A DNA stretch of 42,471 bases from Woeseiaceae bacterium (GCA_030066735.1 JASJBB010000009.1:1-42471), one strand, 5' to 3'; numbered from the stretch's first letter, positions 8,266-17,747 are shown. Numbers and translations are program-made. Notes: generated from the letters alone by a model not told the origin.

Positions 8266-9321
8266 ATGAACACCCTGATTCAACGACCGCTACGGCGCTT
8301 ACCGATTCTCGCTATCGCTGCTTTCGTACTGCCGGCCTACGCCGACGAGTTGCCGTTCGGCACGACCACGGTCCGCAAGGACACGGCCCCCGTCGAGCGG
8401 CTGCTCGACGGCACGGTCGAAGCCGTCAACCAGGCCACGATGTCGGCGCAGACGTCGGGCCGTATCGCCCAGGTCTACTACGATGTCGACGACTACGTGG
8501 AACCGGGCAGCCCCATCGTACGTTTCACCGACGTCGAACAGCAGTCGGCGCTGCGCCAGGCCAGCGCCGCGCTGGCCGAGGCCGTCGCACGCCAGAAGCA
8601 GGCCAACGAGGAGTTCGACCGGGTGCAGGGCCTGTTCGAGTCCGGCTCCGCATCGAAACGCGAGTACGACCAGGCACTGGCTTCGCGCGAGGCGGCGAAC
8701 GCTCGCGTCACCGCGGCGCGCTCGGCCGAAGAAACCGCGCAGCAACAGGTGGAGTACACGCTGGTGCGTGCGCCGTATGCCGGCATCGTCACCGAGCGCC
8801 ACGTGCAGGTGGGCGAAACGGTCGGTGTTGGCCAGCCGCTGATGAGCGGGCTGTCGCTCGAGACGCTGCGCGTCGTCGTCGACCTGCCGCAGCAGGCCGC
8901 GGCTGACGTGCGCGAGCACCTGACGGCCTACATCGTGACCGGCCAGGGCCGCATCCAGGCCGACAACGTCACGATTTTCCCGTATGCGCACAGCGCGAGT
9001 AACACGTTTCGCGTGCGCCTCGACCTGCCGGCCGGGCAGTTCGACCTGTATCCCGGCATGTTCGTCAAGGTCGCGTTCATCGTCGGCGAGTCACAGCGCC
9101 TGCTGATCCCCGACAGCGCGCTGCTTCGCCGCAGCGAAGTCACGGGCGTCTATGTCGTGGACGTTGAAGACCGCGTGCGCCTGAGGCAGGTGCGCGTCGG
9201 TGGCGCCTATGGCGATCGCGCCGAGATCCTCGCCGGGCTGCGACCCGGTGAGCGTATCGCAACGGACCCGGTAAGCGCCGCCATCTACCTGAAGGCTCGG
9301 AGCGCCAGGAACGATGACTGA
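8266..9321 (+). CDS. RND efflux periplasmic adaptor (membrane fusion protein)
   Basis: The 351-residue protein has an N-terminal signal peptide ending near LPAYA and then the standard adaptor order. A first lipoyl half (MSAQTSGRIAQVYYDVDD) is followed by a short alpha-helical hairpin (about residues 95-160) and the second lipoyl half (YTLVRAPYAGIVTERHVQVGE). A beta-barrel domain and a C-terminal membrane-proximal domain (GVYVVDVEDRVRLRQVRVG) complete it. Such proteins join the inner-membrane RND pump to the TolC duct. No lipobox is seen, so it is likely soluble or anchored by its signal sequence. It starts three bases after the repressor stop and overlaps the pump gene by eight bases. Confidence 0.92.
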   Translation: MNTLIQRPLRRLPILAIAAFVLPAYADELPFGTTTVRKDTAPVERLLDGTVEAVNQATMSAQTSGRIAQVYYDVDDYVEPGSPIVRFTDVEQQSALRQASAALAEAVARQKQANEEFDRVQGLFESGSASKREYDQALASREAANARVTAARSAEETAQQQVEYTLVRAPYAGIVTERHVQVGETVGVGQPLMSGLSLETLRVVVDLPQQAAADVREHLTAYIVTGQGRIQADNVTIFPYAHSASNTFRVRLDLPAGQFDLYPGMFVKVAFIVGESQRLLIPDSALLRRSEVTGVYVVDVEDRVRLRQVRVGGAYGDRAEILAGLRPGERIATDPVSAAIYLKARSARNDD

Positions 9322-12300
9322 CAGACTCGGCTTTTCCGGCGGCATTGCACGGCGCTTCCAGAACAACGCACTGACGCCGCTGCTCGCGGTCACGGCGTTG
9401 CTCATGGGGCTGTTCGCGGGCGCGATCACGCCGCGCGAAGAGGAACCGCAGATCGATGTGACACTCGCCAACGTGTTCGTGGCTTTCCCGGGAGCCAGCA
9501 CGACCGAAGTAGAGAACCTCGTCGCCATCCCCATGGAGCAGGTGCTGTCGGAGATTGGCGGCGTCGAACATACGTATTCGATGTCGCGGCCGGGCATGGC
9601 GGTGCTGACCGTGCAGTTCGAGGTCGGCGAACCGCGCACCGAGGCGCTGGTGCGGCTGTACAACGCCATCTACTCCAACCAGGACTGGCAACCGCGGGGC
9701 GTCGGCATCCTGCCGCCGCTTGTAAAGCCCAAGGGCATTGACGATGTGCCCATCGTCGCGGCCACGCTGTGGACCGAGGACGCCGAGCGCGGCAGCCACG
9801 AATTGCTCAAGGTCGCCCACTCGCTCGAGGCGGAGATCAAGCGCGTTGCGGGGACGCGTGATGTGTACACCATTGGCGGCGCGCAGAACATCGTGCACGT
9901 GCAGCTCGATCCCGAGCGGGTCGCGGGTTTCGGCCTGACGGTCGAAGATCTCGCCCACGCGCTGGCGTCGAGCAACGTCGTCACCCACGCCGGCTCGCTG
10001 CTGTCCAACAACGTCGAAGTGCCGGTCCAGGCCGGCACGTTCCTGAGCAGCGAACAGGACGTGGCGTCGATGGTCGTCGGCCTGTTCGACGGCCGGCCGG
10101 TCTATCTGAGCGACGTCGCCGACGTTCGCATGGGCGCCGACACGCCGGAACAATACACGTGGTTTGCAAGCGGCCCGGCCGCCGCGCAGATCGGCCTCGA
10201 CCCGGTCCCGCACGCTCCCTCGGTCACCATTGCGGTCGCCAAGAAGCCGGGCATGAACGCCACGCGAATCGCCAATGCGATCGACGAACGTCTCGTGCAG
10301 TTGCAGGAAACGGTCATACCGGAAGGTGTGAACGTCACGATAACCCGCAACTACGGGCAGACCGCCGACGACAAGGCGAAAAAGCTGATCCAGAAGCTCA
10401 CGTTCGCAACGTTGTCGGTGATCATCCTCGCCTGGGTCGCGCTCGGCTGGCGCGAAGCCATCATCGTCGGCGCCGCCGTCATCGTGACGCTCGCAGCCAC
10501 GTTGTTTGCCTCCTGGGCCTGGGGCTTCACGATCAACCGCGTGTCGTTGTTCGCACTGATCTTCGCCATCGGTATCCTCGTCGACGACGCCATCGTCGTT
10601 GTAGAGAACATCCACCGGCACCGCAGCCTCCACCAGGGTGAAATCGGCCGGATCATCCCGCCCGCCGTAGACGAGGTCGGCGGCCCCACGATCCTGGCAA
10701 CGTTCACGGTCATCGCCGCACTGCTGCCGATGGCCTTCGTCTCGGGCCTGATGGGCCCGTACATGAGCCCGATCCCGATCAATGCCAGCACGGGAATGCT
10801 GATCTCGCTCGCCGTGGCGCTCGTCCTGACGCCGTGGCTCAGCCATCGCTTGCTGGCCAACGCGCCCGTGCATCACGAGGACGAAGGCGGGAATTCGTGG
10901 CTGCATCGCCTGTTTGAAAAGACCATGCGGCCGTTCCTCGACCCGGAGACCGGCAAGCGTGCCCGTACGCTGCTGTACGGCGGATTGTCCGCGATCATCG
11001 TGCTCGCCATGGCTCTCGTCGCGCTGCAGCTCGTCGTGCTCAAGATGCTGCCATTCGACAACAAGTCCGAGTTCCAGGTCGTCGTCGACATGCCCGAGGG
11101 CACCGCGATCGAGGAAACCGCCCGGGTCCTCGATGATCTGGCGGCAGTCATCGAGACCGTGCCCGAGGTCACCGACTACCAGGTATATGCCGGCACGGCC
11201 GCACCGATCAATTTCAACGGTCTCGTGCGCCAGTACTACCTGCGCTCGGGCGGCAATGTCGGCGACATCCAGGTCAACCTCGTCGACAAGGGTGACCGCG
11301 ACCGCTCCAGCCATGACATTGCGCGCGACGTGCGCGACCTGCTGCGGCCGGTGGCGCAGCGCAACGATGCGTCGGTCAAGGTCGTCGAGGTACCCCCCGG
11401 CCCGCCCGTCATCTCGCCGATCGTCGCCGAGATTTACGGGCCCGACTACGAGGCGCAGAAGCAGCTCGGCCGCGAACTGCAGGCATTGTTCTCGAACACG
11501 CCCGACATCGTCGACATCGACAGCACCGTGGAATCCGGCGCGACGCGCCTCGTGATCGAAGTCGACCGGCAGCGCGCCGCGTTACTGGGCGTATCGCAAC
11601 AGAGCGTCGCGACCATTCTGGGTATGGCGCTCGACGGCCAGGACGTTACCTACGTGCACCAGGCGCGCGAGCGTTACCCGATCCCGGTCCGGCTCGAAGT
11701 GCCGGTCGCGTCGAAGTCGGATCTGCAGTCGCTGCTGGCGCTCGAGGTTCGCAGCCGCACCGGCCAACGCGTGCCAATCTCCGAGATCGCCAGCGTCCGT
11801 GAGAAGCGCTGGGACGACGCCGTTTATCACAAGGACCTGCTGCCGGTCGTGATGGTCATGGGCGACATGGCCGGCGACCTCGACAGCCCGCTGTACGGCA
11901 TGTTCGACATGGCCGGGCAGATCGGCACGCTCGGCGACGGCAGCTTCGACGTCGAGCAGCGTTACATCAGCCAGCCCGAGAGCACGCACTACTTCTCGCT
12001 GAAATGGGACGGCGAGTGGCAGATTACCTACGAGACGTTCCGCGACATGGGCATCGCCTACTCGGTCGGCCTGGTACTGATTTACCTGCTGGTCGTCGCA
12101 CAGTTTCGCTCGTACCTGCTGCCGCTGATCATCATGGCGCCGATCCCGCTGACAATCATCGGCGTGATGCCGGGTCATGCCCTGCTCGGCGCGAATTTCA
12201 CGGCGACGTCGATGATCGGCATGATCGCGCTGGCCGGCATCATCGTGCGCAATTCGATCCTGCTGGTCGACTTCATCATGGAGGAACAGCGGGCCGGCAA

Positions 12301-12529
12301 GTCGCTGGAGGAGGCCGTGGTCCGCGCTGCCAGCGTCCGCGCCAAGCCGATCGTGCTGACCGCGATCGCGGCCATGATGGGCGGATTCTTCATCCTGGAC
12401 GACCCGATCTTCAACGGACTCGCGATCTCGCTGATCTTCGGCATCCTGATCTCGACGCTGCTGACGCTGATCGTGATTCCAATGCTGTATTACAGCTTCA
12501 GGAAGGTGCTGGCGCCGGGCGCGGCCTGA
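9314..12529 (+). CDS. RND-family efflux pump, inner-membrane subunit
   Basis: The 1071-residue protein is a full-length RND transporter: a first membrane helix, a large periplasmic porter loop, six helices, and a repeat of the same plan. The proton-relay aspartates are visible in GILVDDAIVVVENIHRH (about D423-D424), the pattern of the hydrophobe/amphiphile branch (HAE-1, AcrB-like). The heavy-metal branch usually has a different motif here. The C-terminal half repeats the block AGIIVRNSILLVDF. Proton influx drives export of hydrophobic or amphiphilic compounds through the adaptor and TolC channel of the same operon. The true substrate is unknown. The gene ends nine bases from the convergent ABC permease gene. 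Confidence 0.94.
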   Translation: MTDRLGFSGGIARRFQNNALTPLLAVTALLMGLFAGAITPREEEPQIDVTLANVFVAFPGASTTEVENLVAIPMEQVLSEIGGVEHTYSMSRPGMAVLTVQFEVGEPRTEALVRLYNAIYSNQDWQPRGVGILPPLVKPKGIDDVPIVAATLWTEDAERGSHELLKVAHSLEAEIKRVAGTRDVYTIGGAQNIVHVQLDPERVAGFGLTVEDLAHALASSNVVTHAGSLLSNNVEVPVQAGTFLSSEQDVASMVVGLFDGRPVYLSDVADVRMGADTPEQYTWFASGPAAAQIGLDPVPHAPSVTIAVAKKPGMNATRIANAIDERLVQLQETVIPEGVNVTITRNYGQTADDKAKKLIQKLTFATLSVIILAWVALGWREAIIVGAAVIVTLAATLFASWAWGFTINRVSLFALIFAIGILVDDAIVVVENIHRHRSLHQGEIGRIIPPAVDEVGGPTILATFTVIAALLPMAFVSGLMGPYMSPIPINASTGMLISLAVALVLTPWLSHRLLANAPVHHEDEGGNSWLHRLFEKTMRPFLDPETGKRARTLLYGGLSAIIVLAMALVALQLVVLKMLPFDNKSEFQVVVDMPEGTAIEETARVLDDLAAVIETVPEVTDYQVYAGTAAPINFNGLVRQYYLRSGGNVGDIQVNLVDKGDRDRSSHDIARDVRDLLRPVAQRNDASVKVVEVPPGPPVISPIVAEIYGPDYEAQKQLGRELQALFSNTPDIVDIDSTVESGATRLVIEVDRQRAALLGVSQQSVATILGMALDGQDVTYVHQARERYPIPVRLEVPVASKSDLQSLLALEVRSRTGQRVPISEIASVREKRWDDAVYHKDLLPVVMVMGDMAGDLDSPLYGMFDMAGQIGTLGDGSFDVEQRYISQPESTHYFSLKWDGEWQITYETFRDMGIAYSVGLVLIYLLVVAQFRSYLLPLIIMAPIPLTIIGVMPGHALLGANFTATSMIGMIALAGIIVRNSILLVDFIMEEQRAGKSLEEAVVRAASVRAKPIVLTAIAAMMGGFFILDDPIFNGLAISLIFGILISTLLTLIVIPMLYYSFRKVLAPGAA

Positions 12530-12538
12530 GCGACGGGC

Positions 12539-13789
12539 CTATTCCGATTGCAGCGCCTGCACGGGGTCGAGGCGCGCCGCGGACAGCGCCGGGTACACGC
12601 CGAAGCCGACCGCGATGCCGACGCAGACAAGCACGGCCAGCACAATCACGAGCAGTGACCACGCGACGGCCCACCCCGCGAACGTCGCGATCGTATAGGC
12701 GAGGACGATCCCGAGCAGCACGCCGATGCCTGCACCGATCAGGGCGATGACCGTCGCCTCGACCAGGAACTGGCGGACGATGTCGACTTCGCGGGCGCCG
12801 ACTGCCCGCAGCAGGCCGATTTCCGACTTACGCTCGAGCACGCTGGCCAGCATGATGTTCATGATGCCGATGCCGCCAACGAGCAGAGAAATGCCGGCGA
12901 CGGCCGACATCACGATCGTGAAAATCCGCTGCGTCTGCTGGTGCTGCGCCAGCAGCCGGGCCGGGACCGTCACCTCGTAGTCGTTCTGCTCGCCGTGGCG
13001 CCGCGACAGCAGCGCATCCACCGCCCCGGCGGCCTGCACGGGCCGAATATCGGCCACGAGACGAAGCTTCAGCTCGTCGAGCTCGGCGCTCAGCTCTTCC
13101 TTTTTCAGCCGGGTCAGCCCCGTGAGCAGCGGCAGGTATACGTGGTTGGCTTCGCCCCCGATCTCGCGGCCCTCGAATTCGTTGTCGGCGAGCTGCCGGT
13201 CGCGCAGCACGCCGATGACCTCGAGCCAGAGGTGATTGACCTTGATGTGTTTGCCGATGGCATCGCCGTTGGGAAACAGGTCGCGCGCGGCCTCACTGCC
13301 AATGACGGCAACCTGCGCGAAAGAACGGTCGGCCGACTCGTCGAAGAGTTCCCCCCGCGCGGCCTCGAGGCTCGTCAACGCAAAGTAGCTCGGGCTGACC
13401 GCAAAGACGCTGGCGCGGCTCTGGCCCTCGCGGCTGAACAGCGTCCAGGTGCGAAACTGGCGGCTGCCGGCCCAGCCCTCGACGAACGGCAGGGTCGCGC
13501 CGATCGACTCGGCATCGCGGATCGACAGGCCGGCCGAGTACTTGCGCACCTCCTTGAGTGACTGGCTGTCCAGGTCGCGCGCTTCGACGATCAGGTTCCT
13601 GAGACCCATGCCCTCGATCAGTTCGAGCGCCTGGCGTTTACCGCCTTCGCTTACCGCCAGCATCGCAATGACCGCGCCGACCCCGAACACCATGCCCAGT
13701 AAGGTCAACGCCGTGCGCAGACGGTGATGGGCGAGCTGGCCCAGCGCCTGGCGCACGTCGAGGGACAGGTTGGCGAGGCGTTGATCCAT
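12539..13789 (-). CDS. ABC transporter permease, MacB/FtsX type
   Basis: The 416-residue protein has one N-terminal membrane helix (LTLLGMVFGVGAVIAML), a periplasmic MacB-type domain of about 220 residues, and three C-terminal helices of the FtsX domain ending in the typical YPALSAARLDPVQALQSE. Unlike MacB itself it has no fused ATPase; the nucleotide-binding subunit is the separate gene at 17070-17747. MacB-like systems work as mechanotransmitters that push periplasmic substrates through a TolC-type duct. The ATG shares one base with the stop of the upstream adaptor gene (TGATG). It is the last gene of the operon. Confidence 0.92.
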   Translation of the reverse strand: MDQRLANLSLDVRQALGQLAHHRLRTALTLLGMVFGVGAVIAMLAVSEGGKRQALELIEGMGLRNLIVEARDLDSQSLKEVRKYSAGLSIRDAESIGATLPFVEGWAGSRQFRTWTLFSREGQSRASVFAVSPSYFALTSLEAARGELFDESADRSFAQVAVIGSEAARDLFPNGDAIGKHIKVNHLWLEVIGVLRDRQLADNEFEGREIGGEANHVYLPLLTGLTRLKKEELSAELDELKLRLVADIRPVQAAGAVDALLSRRHGEQNDYEVTVPARLLAQHQQTQRIFTIVMSAVAGISLLVGGIGIMNIMLASVLERKSEIGLLRAVGAREVDIVRQFLVEATVIALIGAGIGVLLGIVLAYTIATFAGWAVAWSLLVIVLAVLVCVGIAVGFGVYPALSAARLDPVQALQSE

Positions 13790-14991
13790 CAGGTCGCATC
13801 GGCCGGCGGCACCAGGCTGACGCGATCGCCACGATTCACACCGGCCGTAATCTCCACGCGGTCGGGACTGCGCCGGCCCACCGTGACGTCGCGGCGCTCG
13901 CTGCGCTGACCGCGCACCACGTAGACCCAGGCCTCGCTGACGTCGCCATGCACGGCGTGCGCCGGCACGACGAAGCCGTCATCCACACGGCCCGTAATGA
14001 TCTCGGCGCGAATCCGGTTGCCGACGCGCATCAGGTCGATGTCGACGTCGTCGATGCTGGCCTCGACCGTAAAGAACTTCTGCGGGTCCGTGCGGTTGCG
14101 CGGACTCGCCACGGGCGATACCGACAGGACCCGCGCCGTGAATTCCCGCTCGGTCGCGGCGTCGAGTCGCAGCCTCACCAGCTGGCCTTCGGCCAGGCCG
14201 ACCGCGTCGTTCTCGGGCACGAACAGGCGCGCCTGGACCTTGCCGCGGATGGGTAGCAGCCCCAGCGGCCTGCCGGGGAACACGGTTTTGCCCTTGCCGA
14301 GCTTTTCACCCCACGGCGTACGCGCATAGACGAACGTCCCGTCGGCCGGCGACCGCAGTTCCATCATGCTGAGCGCCGTGTCCTGCTTCTCGAGCTTGGA
14401 CGCTTCACCCTGGCGCTCGGCCGCGATCATGTTCTGCTCGGCCTGCGTGCGCTGGTCGAACGTGTCGAATTGCCAGTCGAGAAACTCCGCTTCGACGCCG
14501 AGGTATTCGAGATCGGACAGCGCGTCGATAATCTCGTTGCGGCTGAACAGGCGCTCGTCGACGTCTTCGAAACTCTCGGTGATTTCGCGCTCGCCTTCGA
14601 CCCGCAGCGACTCGTGGCCGATGCGGGTCAGCTCGAGATCGCTGCTGCGCTCCGTGTTGGCGAGTTTGAACTCCGACCGGGCGACGTTGAGCGCGGTCGC
14701 CTCGCGATCGAGGCGAATCTGGACGTCGTCGAAGCGCGCGATGACATCACCCTGCTTGACCTCGGAGAACTCCGGGGCCATCCAGGCGATGTTGAACCCC
14801 ATGCGGATCGTGCCCGGTATCGTAATCGGCAGCGACTCCGACGCGACCAGTTCGCCATCGGCGCGAACGAACAGCTCGGTTGACGTGTCGTCGACGACGA
14901 CCGCGGGAATGTCGGCCTGCGGCCCCGAACACGCAGCCAGGACCAGTATCGCGGCGAGGCCTGTCGCCAGTCTGGATAACCGTGTCGTCAC
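13789..14991 (-). CDS. Efflux adaptor (HlyD/MacA-like) lipoprotein, third of three
   Basis: The 400-residue protein begins with a lipoprotein signal peptide (LVLAACSGP; C21 as lipid anchor) and shows adaptor architecture. A lipoyl half (IAWMAPEFSEVKQGDVIARFD) is followed by a charged, helical segment of about 110 residues and the second lipoyl half (MELRSPADGTFVYARTPWG). A beta-barrel domain and a membrane-proximal domain ending DRVSLVPP follow. The block WMAPE-SEV-GD closely repeats that of the first adaptor (16127-17089), which suggests duplication. The start is the GTG at 14989-14991, overlapping the upstream stop by four bases. Confidence 0.85.
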   Translation of the reverse strand: MTTRLSRLATGLAAILVLAACSGPQADIPAVVVDDTSTELFVRADGELVASESLPITIPGTIRMGFNIAWMAPEFSEVKQGDVIARFDDVQIRLDREATALNVARSEFKLANTERSSDLELTRIGHESLRVEGEREITESFEDVDERLFSRNEIIDALSDLEYLGVEAEFLDWQFDTFDQRTQAEQNMIAAERQGEASKLEKQDTALSMMELRSPADGTFVYARTPWGEKLGKGKTVFPGRPLGLLPIRGKVQARLFVPENDAVGLAEGQLVRLRLDAATEREFTARVLSVSPVASPRNRTDPQKFFTVEASIDDVDIDLMRVGNRIRAEIITGRVDDGFVVPAHAVHGDVSEAWVYVVRGQRSERRDVTVGRRSPDRVEITAGVNRGDRVSLVPPADAT

Positions 14992-16130
14992 AAAGCCACC
15001 TCGTCGCCGGCCTCGAGACCGTCCTCGACAATGTGCATGCCGGCGCTGGCGCGTCCCACCGTGATCGGCGTCCAGCCCTTCCCGCGCACGACGACGCCGG
15101 GCCTGCCGTCACGATGCTCGATCGAGTCGTCGGGTACCGCGAGCGCCGCGCGCTGGGTATCGACAATGACCGTGAGCTTGGCGGACATTCCCGGCCGCAG
15201 GATGTCGATGGTCTCGTCGGGCAACGCGACCGTGACATCCCGCACCATCGCCTGCGAATACTGCGACTGGCGCCGCACGATGCTCGCGACGGCGATCACC
15301 TCGCTGTCGATTTCGCCGCTGCCCGCGGCGTCGATCACGATGGTCGCCGCTTGCCCGACATCGATGCTCGCCGCTGCATACTCGGGCACCTCGGCCTGCA
15401 CGACCAGGCGATCCGGGTCCGCCAGCTCGACGACGACCATGCCCGGGTTCACGCTGTCATTGACGTCGAGTTTCTGGCCTTCGTGATTGACGCCCACGAT
15501 CACGACGCCGTCGCGGGGCGCCCGGATCGTGAACGCCTCGAGTTCGCGCTCCGCGCCGGACAGCATGCTTTCGAGACGACGAATGTCCGCCTCCAGTTCG
15601 GCGCGCCGGGCCTCGCGGACACTCTCGACCAGGACGCTGCGCCGCTGCTCACGCTGGTAACGTTCCGCGGTGCGGTTCTTTTCCTCGACCAGCTTCCGGT
15701 ATTCGAGGTCCGCATAGACGTCGGGATCCACTTCCGCCTTGCGCAGGGCCTTTTCGGCATCGCTCTTGGCGGCGGCGAGCAGCACGATGCCCTCCTCGAC
15801 TTCGCGCGCCTGGGTCTCGAGCAGCGACTCCAGCTCGGACCGCTTGGCGTTGAGATCGCCCTTGAGTTCCCGCACCCGGTCGTCGGTCGCGCTGCCATCG
15901 AACCTGGCCAGCATGTCGCCTTCTTTCACCAGTGAGCCCTCGCGGGCAAGGTCCGTAATCGCAATGCGCCAGTTGCGCGACGGCGGCCCGCCGAATTTGA
16001 GCGCGTCGGACGAGGTGACGACCCCACCGGCCGCAATCGTGATCGGGCGGTCCATGGGCTCCACGCTGACCCACTCGTCGGCGCTGGCCACCCCGGCGCA
16101 GAGCAGCAGCGCAAGGACCCAGCGGTTCAC
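14988..16130 (-). CDS. Efflux adaptor (HlyD/MacA-like) protein, second of three
   Basis: The 380-residue protein has a short signal peptide (MNRWVLALLLCAGVASA) and a lipoyl half in LAREGSLVKEGDMLARFDG. A long, strongly charged coiled-coil hairpin covers about residues 85-200 (LKGDLNAKRSELESLLETQ and the returning helix). The second lipoyl half (FTIRAPRDGVVIVGVNHEG) and beta-barrel and C-terminal domains follow. Its hairpin is the longest of the three adaptors, so it is the best candidate to reach a TolC-type channel; that is an inference. The start is the GTG at 16128-16130, overlapping the previous stop by four bases. The frame is open upstream to 17051, but only in antisense-like arginine-rich sequence. 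Confidence 0.87.
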   Translation of the reverse strand: MNRWVLALLLCAGVASADEWVSVEPMDRPITIAAGGVVTSSDALKFGGPPSRNWRIAITDLAREGSLVKEGDMLARFDGSATDDRVRELKGDLNAKRSELESLLETQAREVEEGIVLLAAAKSDAEKALRKAEVDPDVYADLEYRKLVEEKNRTAERYQREQRRSVLVESVREARRAELEADIRRLESMLSGAERELEAFTIRAPRDGVVIVGVNHEGQKLDVNDSVNPGMVVVELADPDRLVVQAEVPEYAAASIDVGQAATIVIDAAGSGEIDSEVIAVASIVRRQSQYSQAMVRDVTVALPDETIDILRPGMSAKLTVIVDTQRAALAVPDDSIEHRDGRPGVVVRGKGWTPITVGRASAGMHIVEDGLEAGDEVAL

Positions 16131-17089
16131 TGGTCCCGCTCCGCGACGTTGCGGCTGCCCATCACGCTCATGCCGGGCATCACGCTCCGCGGAATGCCGT
16201 TCACCGGCCTCGCCAGCACCTGGAAATAGCCGCTGTCGCTCCAGTCGTCCTTGTTGATCGCCTGGTTGGACAGCCAGCTGACCTGGGTAACGAAGGACCC
16301 GACCCCCTGGGCGTCGGCGATCACGTCGATGGCGTCGCCTTCGGCGACCTCGCGGATGTCGGCCTCGTGCACCCAGAAACGGACCTGCAGGTCCTCGCGG
16401 CTTGCGATCTGGGCAATCTCGAAGCCGCTGTAGTGCGTTTCGCCCGGGAAGATCTTCTTGCCGTTCCAGGGGTTCTCGCCATAGATCATGAAACCGGCCT
16501 TCGTCGCGCGAATCTCCGTCGCGTCCAGCGCGGTCCTGATTCGATCGTAGCTCGACTCGGCCTGCTCGACGTCGAGGCGCATTTCTTCGATAACGTCCTG
16601 CAGCTCTTGCTGCTTGATCAGCAGCTGGGCCTGCGCGCGCACGCGATCCTTGCCGGCCGTCTCCAGCGCCAGTTGGAAACGGTCGAAGTCCAGCTTGGGA
16701 ATGGTGCCGAGCGGAATGGACGCGTCGAGTTCGGCGATGCGCACGGCAGATTCCGCGTCGGCCAGCAGGTTCTCGGCGTCCAGCACTTCCAGCTTCAGTT
16801 CGTCGATGCTCCGCGCCGCCGTGAGGCGGCGTTTCTCGAGGTCCGTCAGCGCCTGCTCCTCGCGCGAAATCAGGTCGCCAGGGTCGAGCCTCACCACGAT
16901 ATCTCCGGCGACGACCTCGCTGCCCTCCGGCGCCATCCATTCGATTCGCCGCTGCCAGGCCCCGGGCAGCGAAGGCATCTCGATCGTCTGCGCGCTCACA
17001 TCCTCGACGACGCCGGTCAGCAGGGTCTCGGCGCGCAGCGCCGTGGACCATAGAACGAGGACAATGAGGCTAATGATGTGTCGTGTCAT
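16127..17089 (-). CDS. Efflux adaptor (HlyD-like) protein, first of three
   Basis: The 320-residue protein has a signal peptide (MTRHIISLIVLVLWSTALRA) and a lipoyl-type half-motif (IEWMAPEGSEVVAGDIVVRLD). A helical hairpin of about 100 residues (REEQALTDLEKRRLTAARS and the returning helix) leads to the second half (ATEIRATKAGFMIYGENPW). A barrel-like domain that ends soon after MPGMSVMG completes it; it lacks most of the C-terminal domain of the other two. The ATG at 17087-17089 is preferred over one at 17131 because the signal peptide follows it. The first 20 bases lie inside the end of the ATPase gene. The exact role of a third adaptor is unknown. Confidence 0.82.
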   Translation of the reverse strand: MTRHIISLIVLVLWSTALRAETLLTGVVEDVSAQTIEMPSLPGAWQRRIEWMAPEGSEVVAGDIVVRLDPGDLISREEQALTDLEKRRLTAARSIDELKLEVLDAENLLADAESAVRIAELDASIPLGTIPKLDFDRFQLALETAGKDRVRAQAQLLIKQQELQDVIEEMRLDVEQAESSYDRIRTALDATEIRATKAGFMIYGENPWNGKKIFPGETHYSGFEIAQIASREDLQVRFWVHEADIREVAEGDAIDVIADAQGVGSFVTQVSWLSNQAINKDDWSDSGYFQVLARPVNGIPRSVMPGMSVMGSRNVAERDQ

Positions 17090-17747
17090 GCTCGATCTTC
17101 CCGTCACGCATGCGAATGAGCCGCTTGGCATGCGCCGCGATCTCCTCTTCGTGCGTAACCATTAGAATAGTCTGCCCATCGCGGTTGAGCTCACCAAACA
17201 GCCCCATGATTTCTTCAGACGTTCGACTGTCCAGGTTGCCGGTAGGTTCATCGGCCAGCAGCAGCCGCGGCGCATTGATCAACGAACGCGCAATTGCCAC
17301 GCGCTGCCGCTGACCGCCGGACAGCTGGTTGGGGCGGTGGCCAATGCGGTCTCCCAGCCCCAGCCGCTCGAGCAACTCGACACCGCGATCCTGGTCATGT
17401 GCGGTTGCATCGATCGAATAGCGCAGCGGCAACATGACGTTATCGAGCGCCGTCAGGCGCGGCAGCAGATGGAAGCTCTGAAAGACGAAGCCGATCTTTT
17501 CATTGCGGATTCGCGACAGCTGCGTGTCATCGAGCTCGGCGACTTCTTCGCCGAAGAACCGGTACCTGCCGTCGTCCGGCGTGTCTAGAAAGCCCAGGAT
17601 GTTCATCAGCGTGGACTTGCCCGAGCCCGAGGGCCCCATCACGGCCACGAAGTCGCCCTCGCCGATATCGAGGTCGACGTGATCGAGGGCATGTACCGTT
17701 GTGTCGCCGACGCGGAAGCGGCGACACAGCTTTGTTGTTGTAATCAC
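17070..17747 (-). CDS. ABC transporter ATP-binding protein, LolD/MacB type
   Basis: The 225-residue ATPase has every motif of the family: Walker A GPSGSGKST, the Q-loop in FVFQSFHLLPRLTALDNV, the signature LSGGQRQRVAIAR, Walker B LLLADEPTGNLDS and the switch histidine in MVTHEEE. The YRFFGEEVAELDD and FHLLPRLTALDNVMLPL segments are typical of the LolD/MacB/FtsE group that pairs with FtsX-fold permeases. It is the first gene of the operon that ends with the permease at 12539. The start is the GTG at 17745-17747. No clear Shine-Dalgarno is seen, though GATAAT (minus strand, 17777-17782) upstream could be a -10 box. Confidence 0.93.
   Translation of the reverse strand: MITTTKLCRRFRVGDTTVHALDHVDLDIGEGDFVAVMGPSGSGKSTLMNILGFLDTPDDGRYRFFGEEVAELDDTQLSRIRNEKIGFVFQSFHLLPRLTALDNVMLPLRYSIDATAHDQDRGVELLERLGLGDRIGHRPNQLSGGQRQRVAIARSLINAPRLLLADEPTGNLDSRTSEEIMGLFGELNRDGQTILMVTHEEEIAAHAKRLIRMRDGKIEHDTTHH

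Noticed and set aside
9140-11314. Long open frame (about 724 codons) on the minus strand inside the RND pump gene
   Set aside because: It lies antisense to conserved RND motifs, has a low-complexity composition and ends in arginine-rich sequence; no domain is seen.
9314-12529. Heavy-metal (CzcA-type) RND pump, suggested by the neighbouring ArsR gene
   Set aside because: The membrane motif GILVDDAIVVVEN is of the drug/amphiphile type, and the ArsR protein lacks metal-site motifs.
16131-17051. N-terminal extension of the second adaptor
   Set aside because: The region is the alternative-frame shadow of the first adaptor. A signal peptide begins at the GTG at 16130, overlapping the previous stop by four bases.
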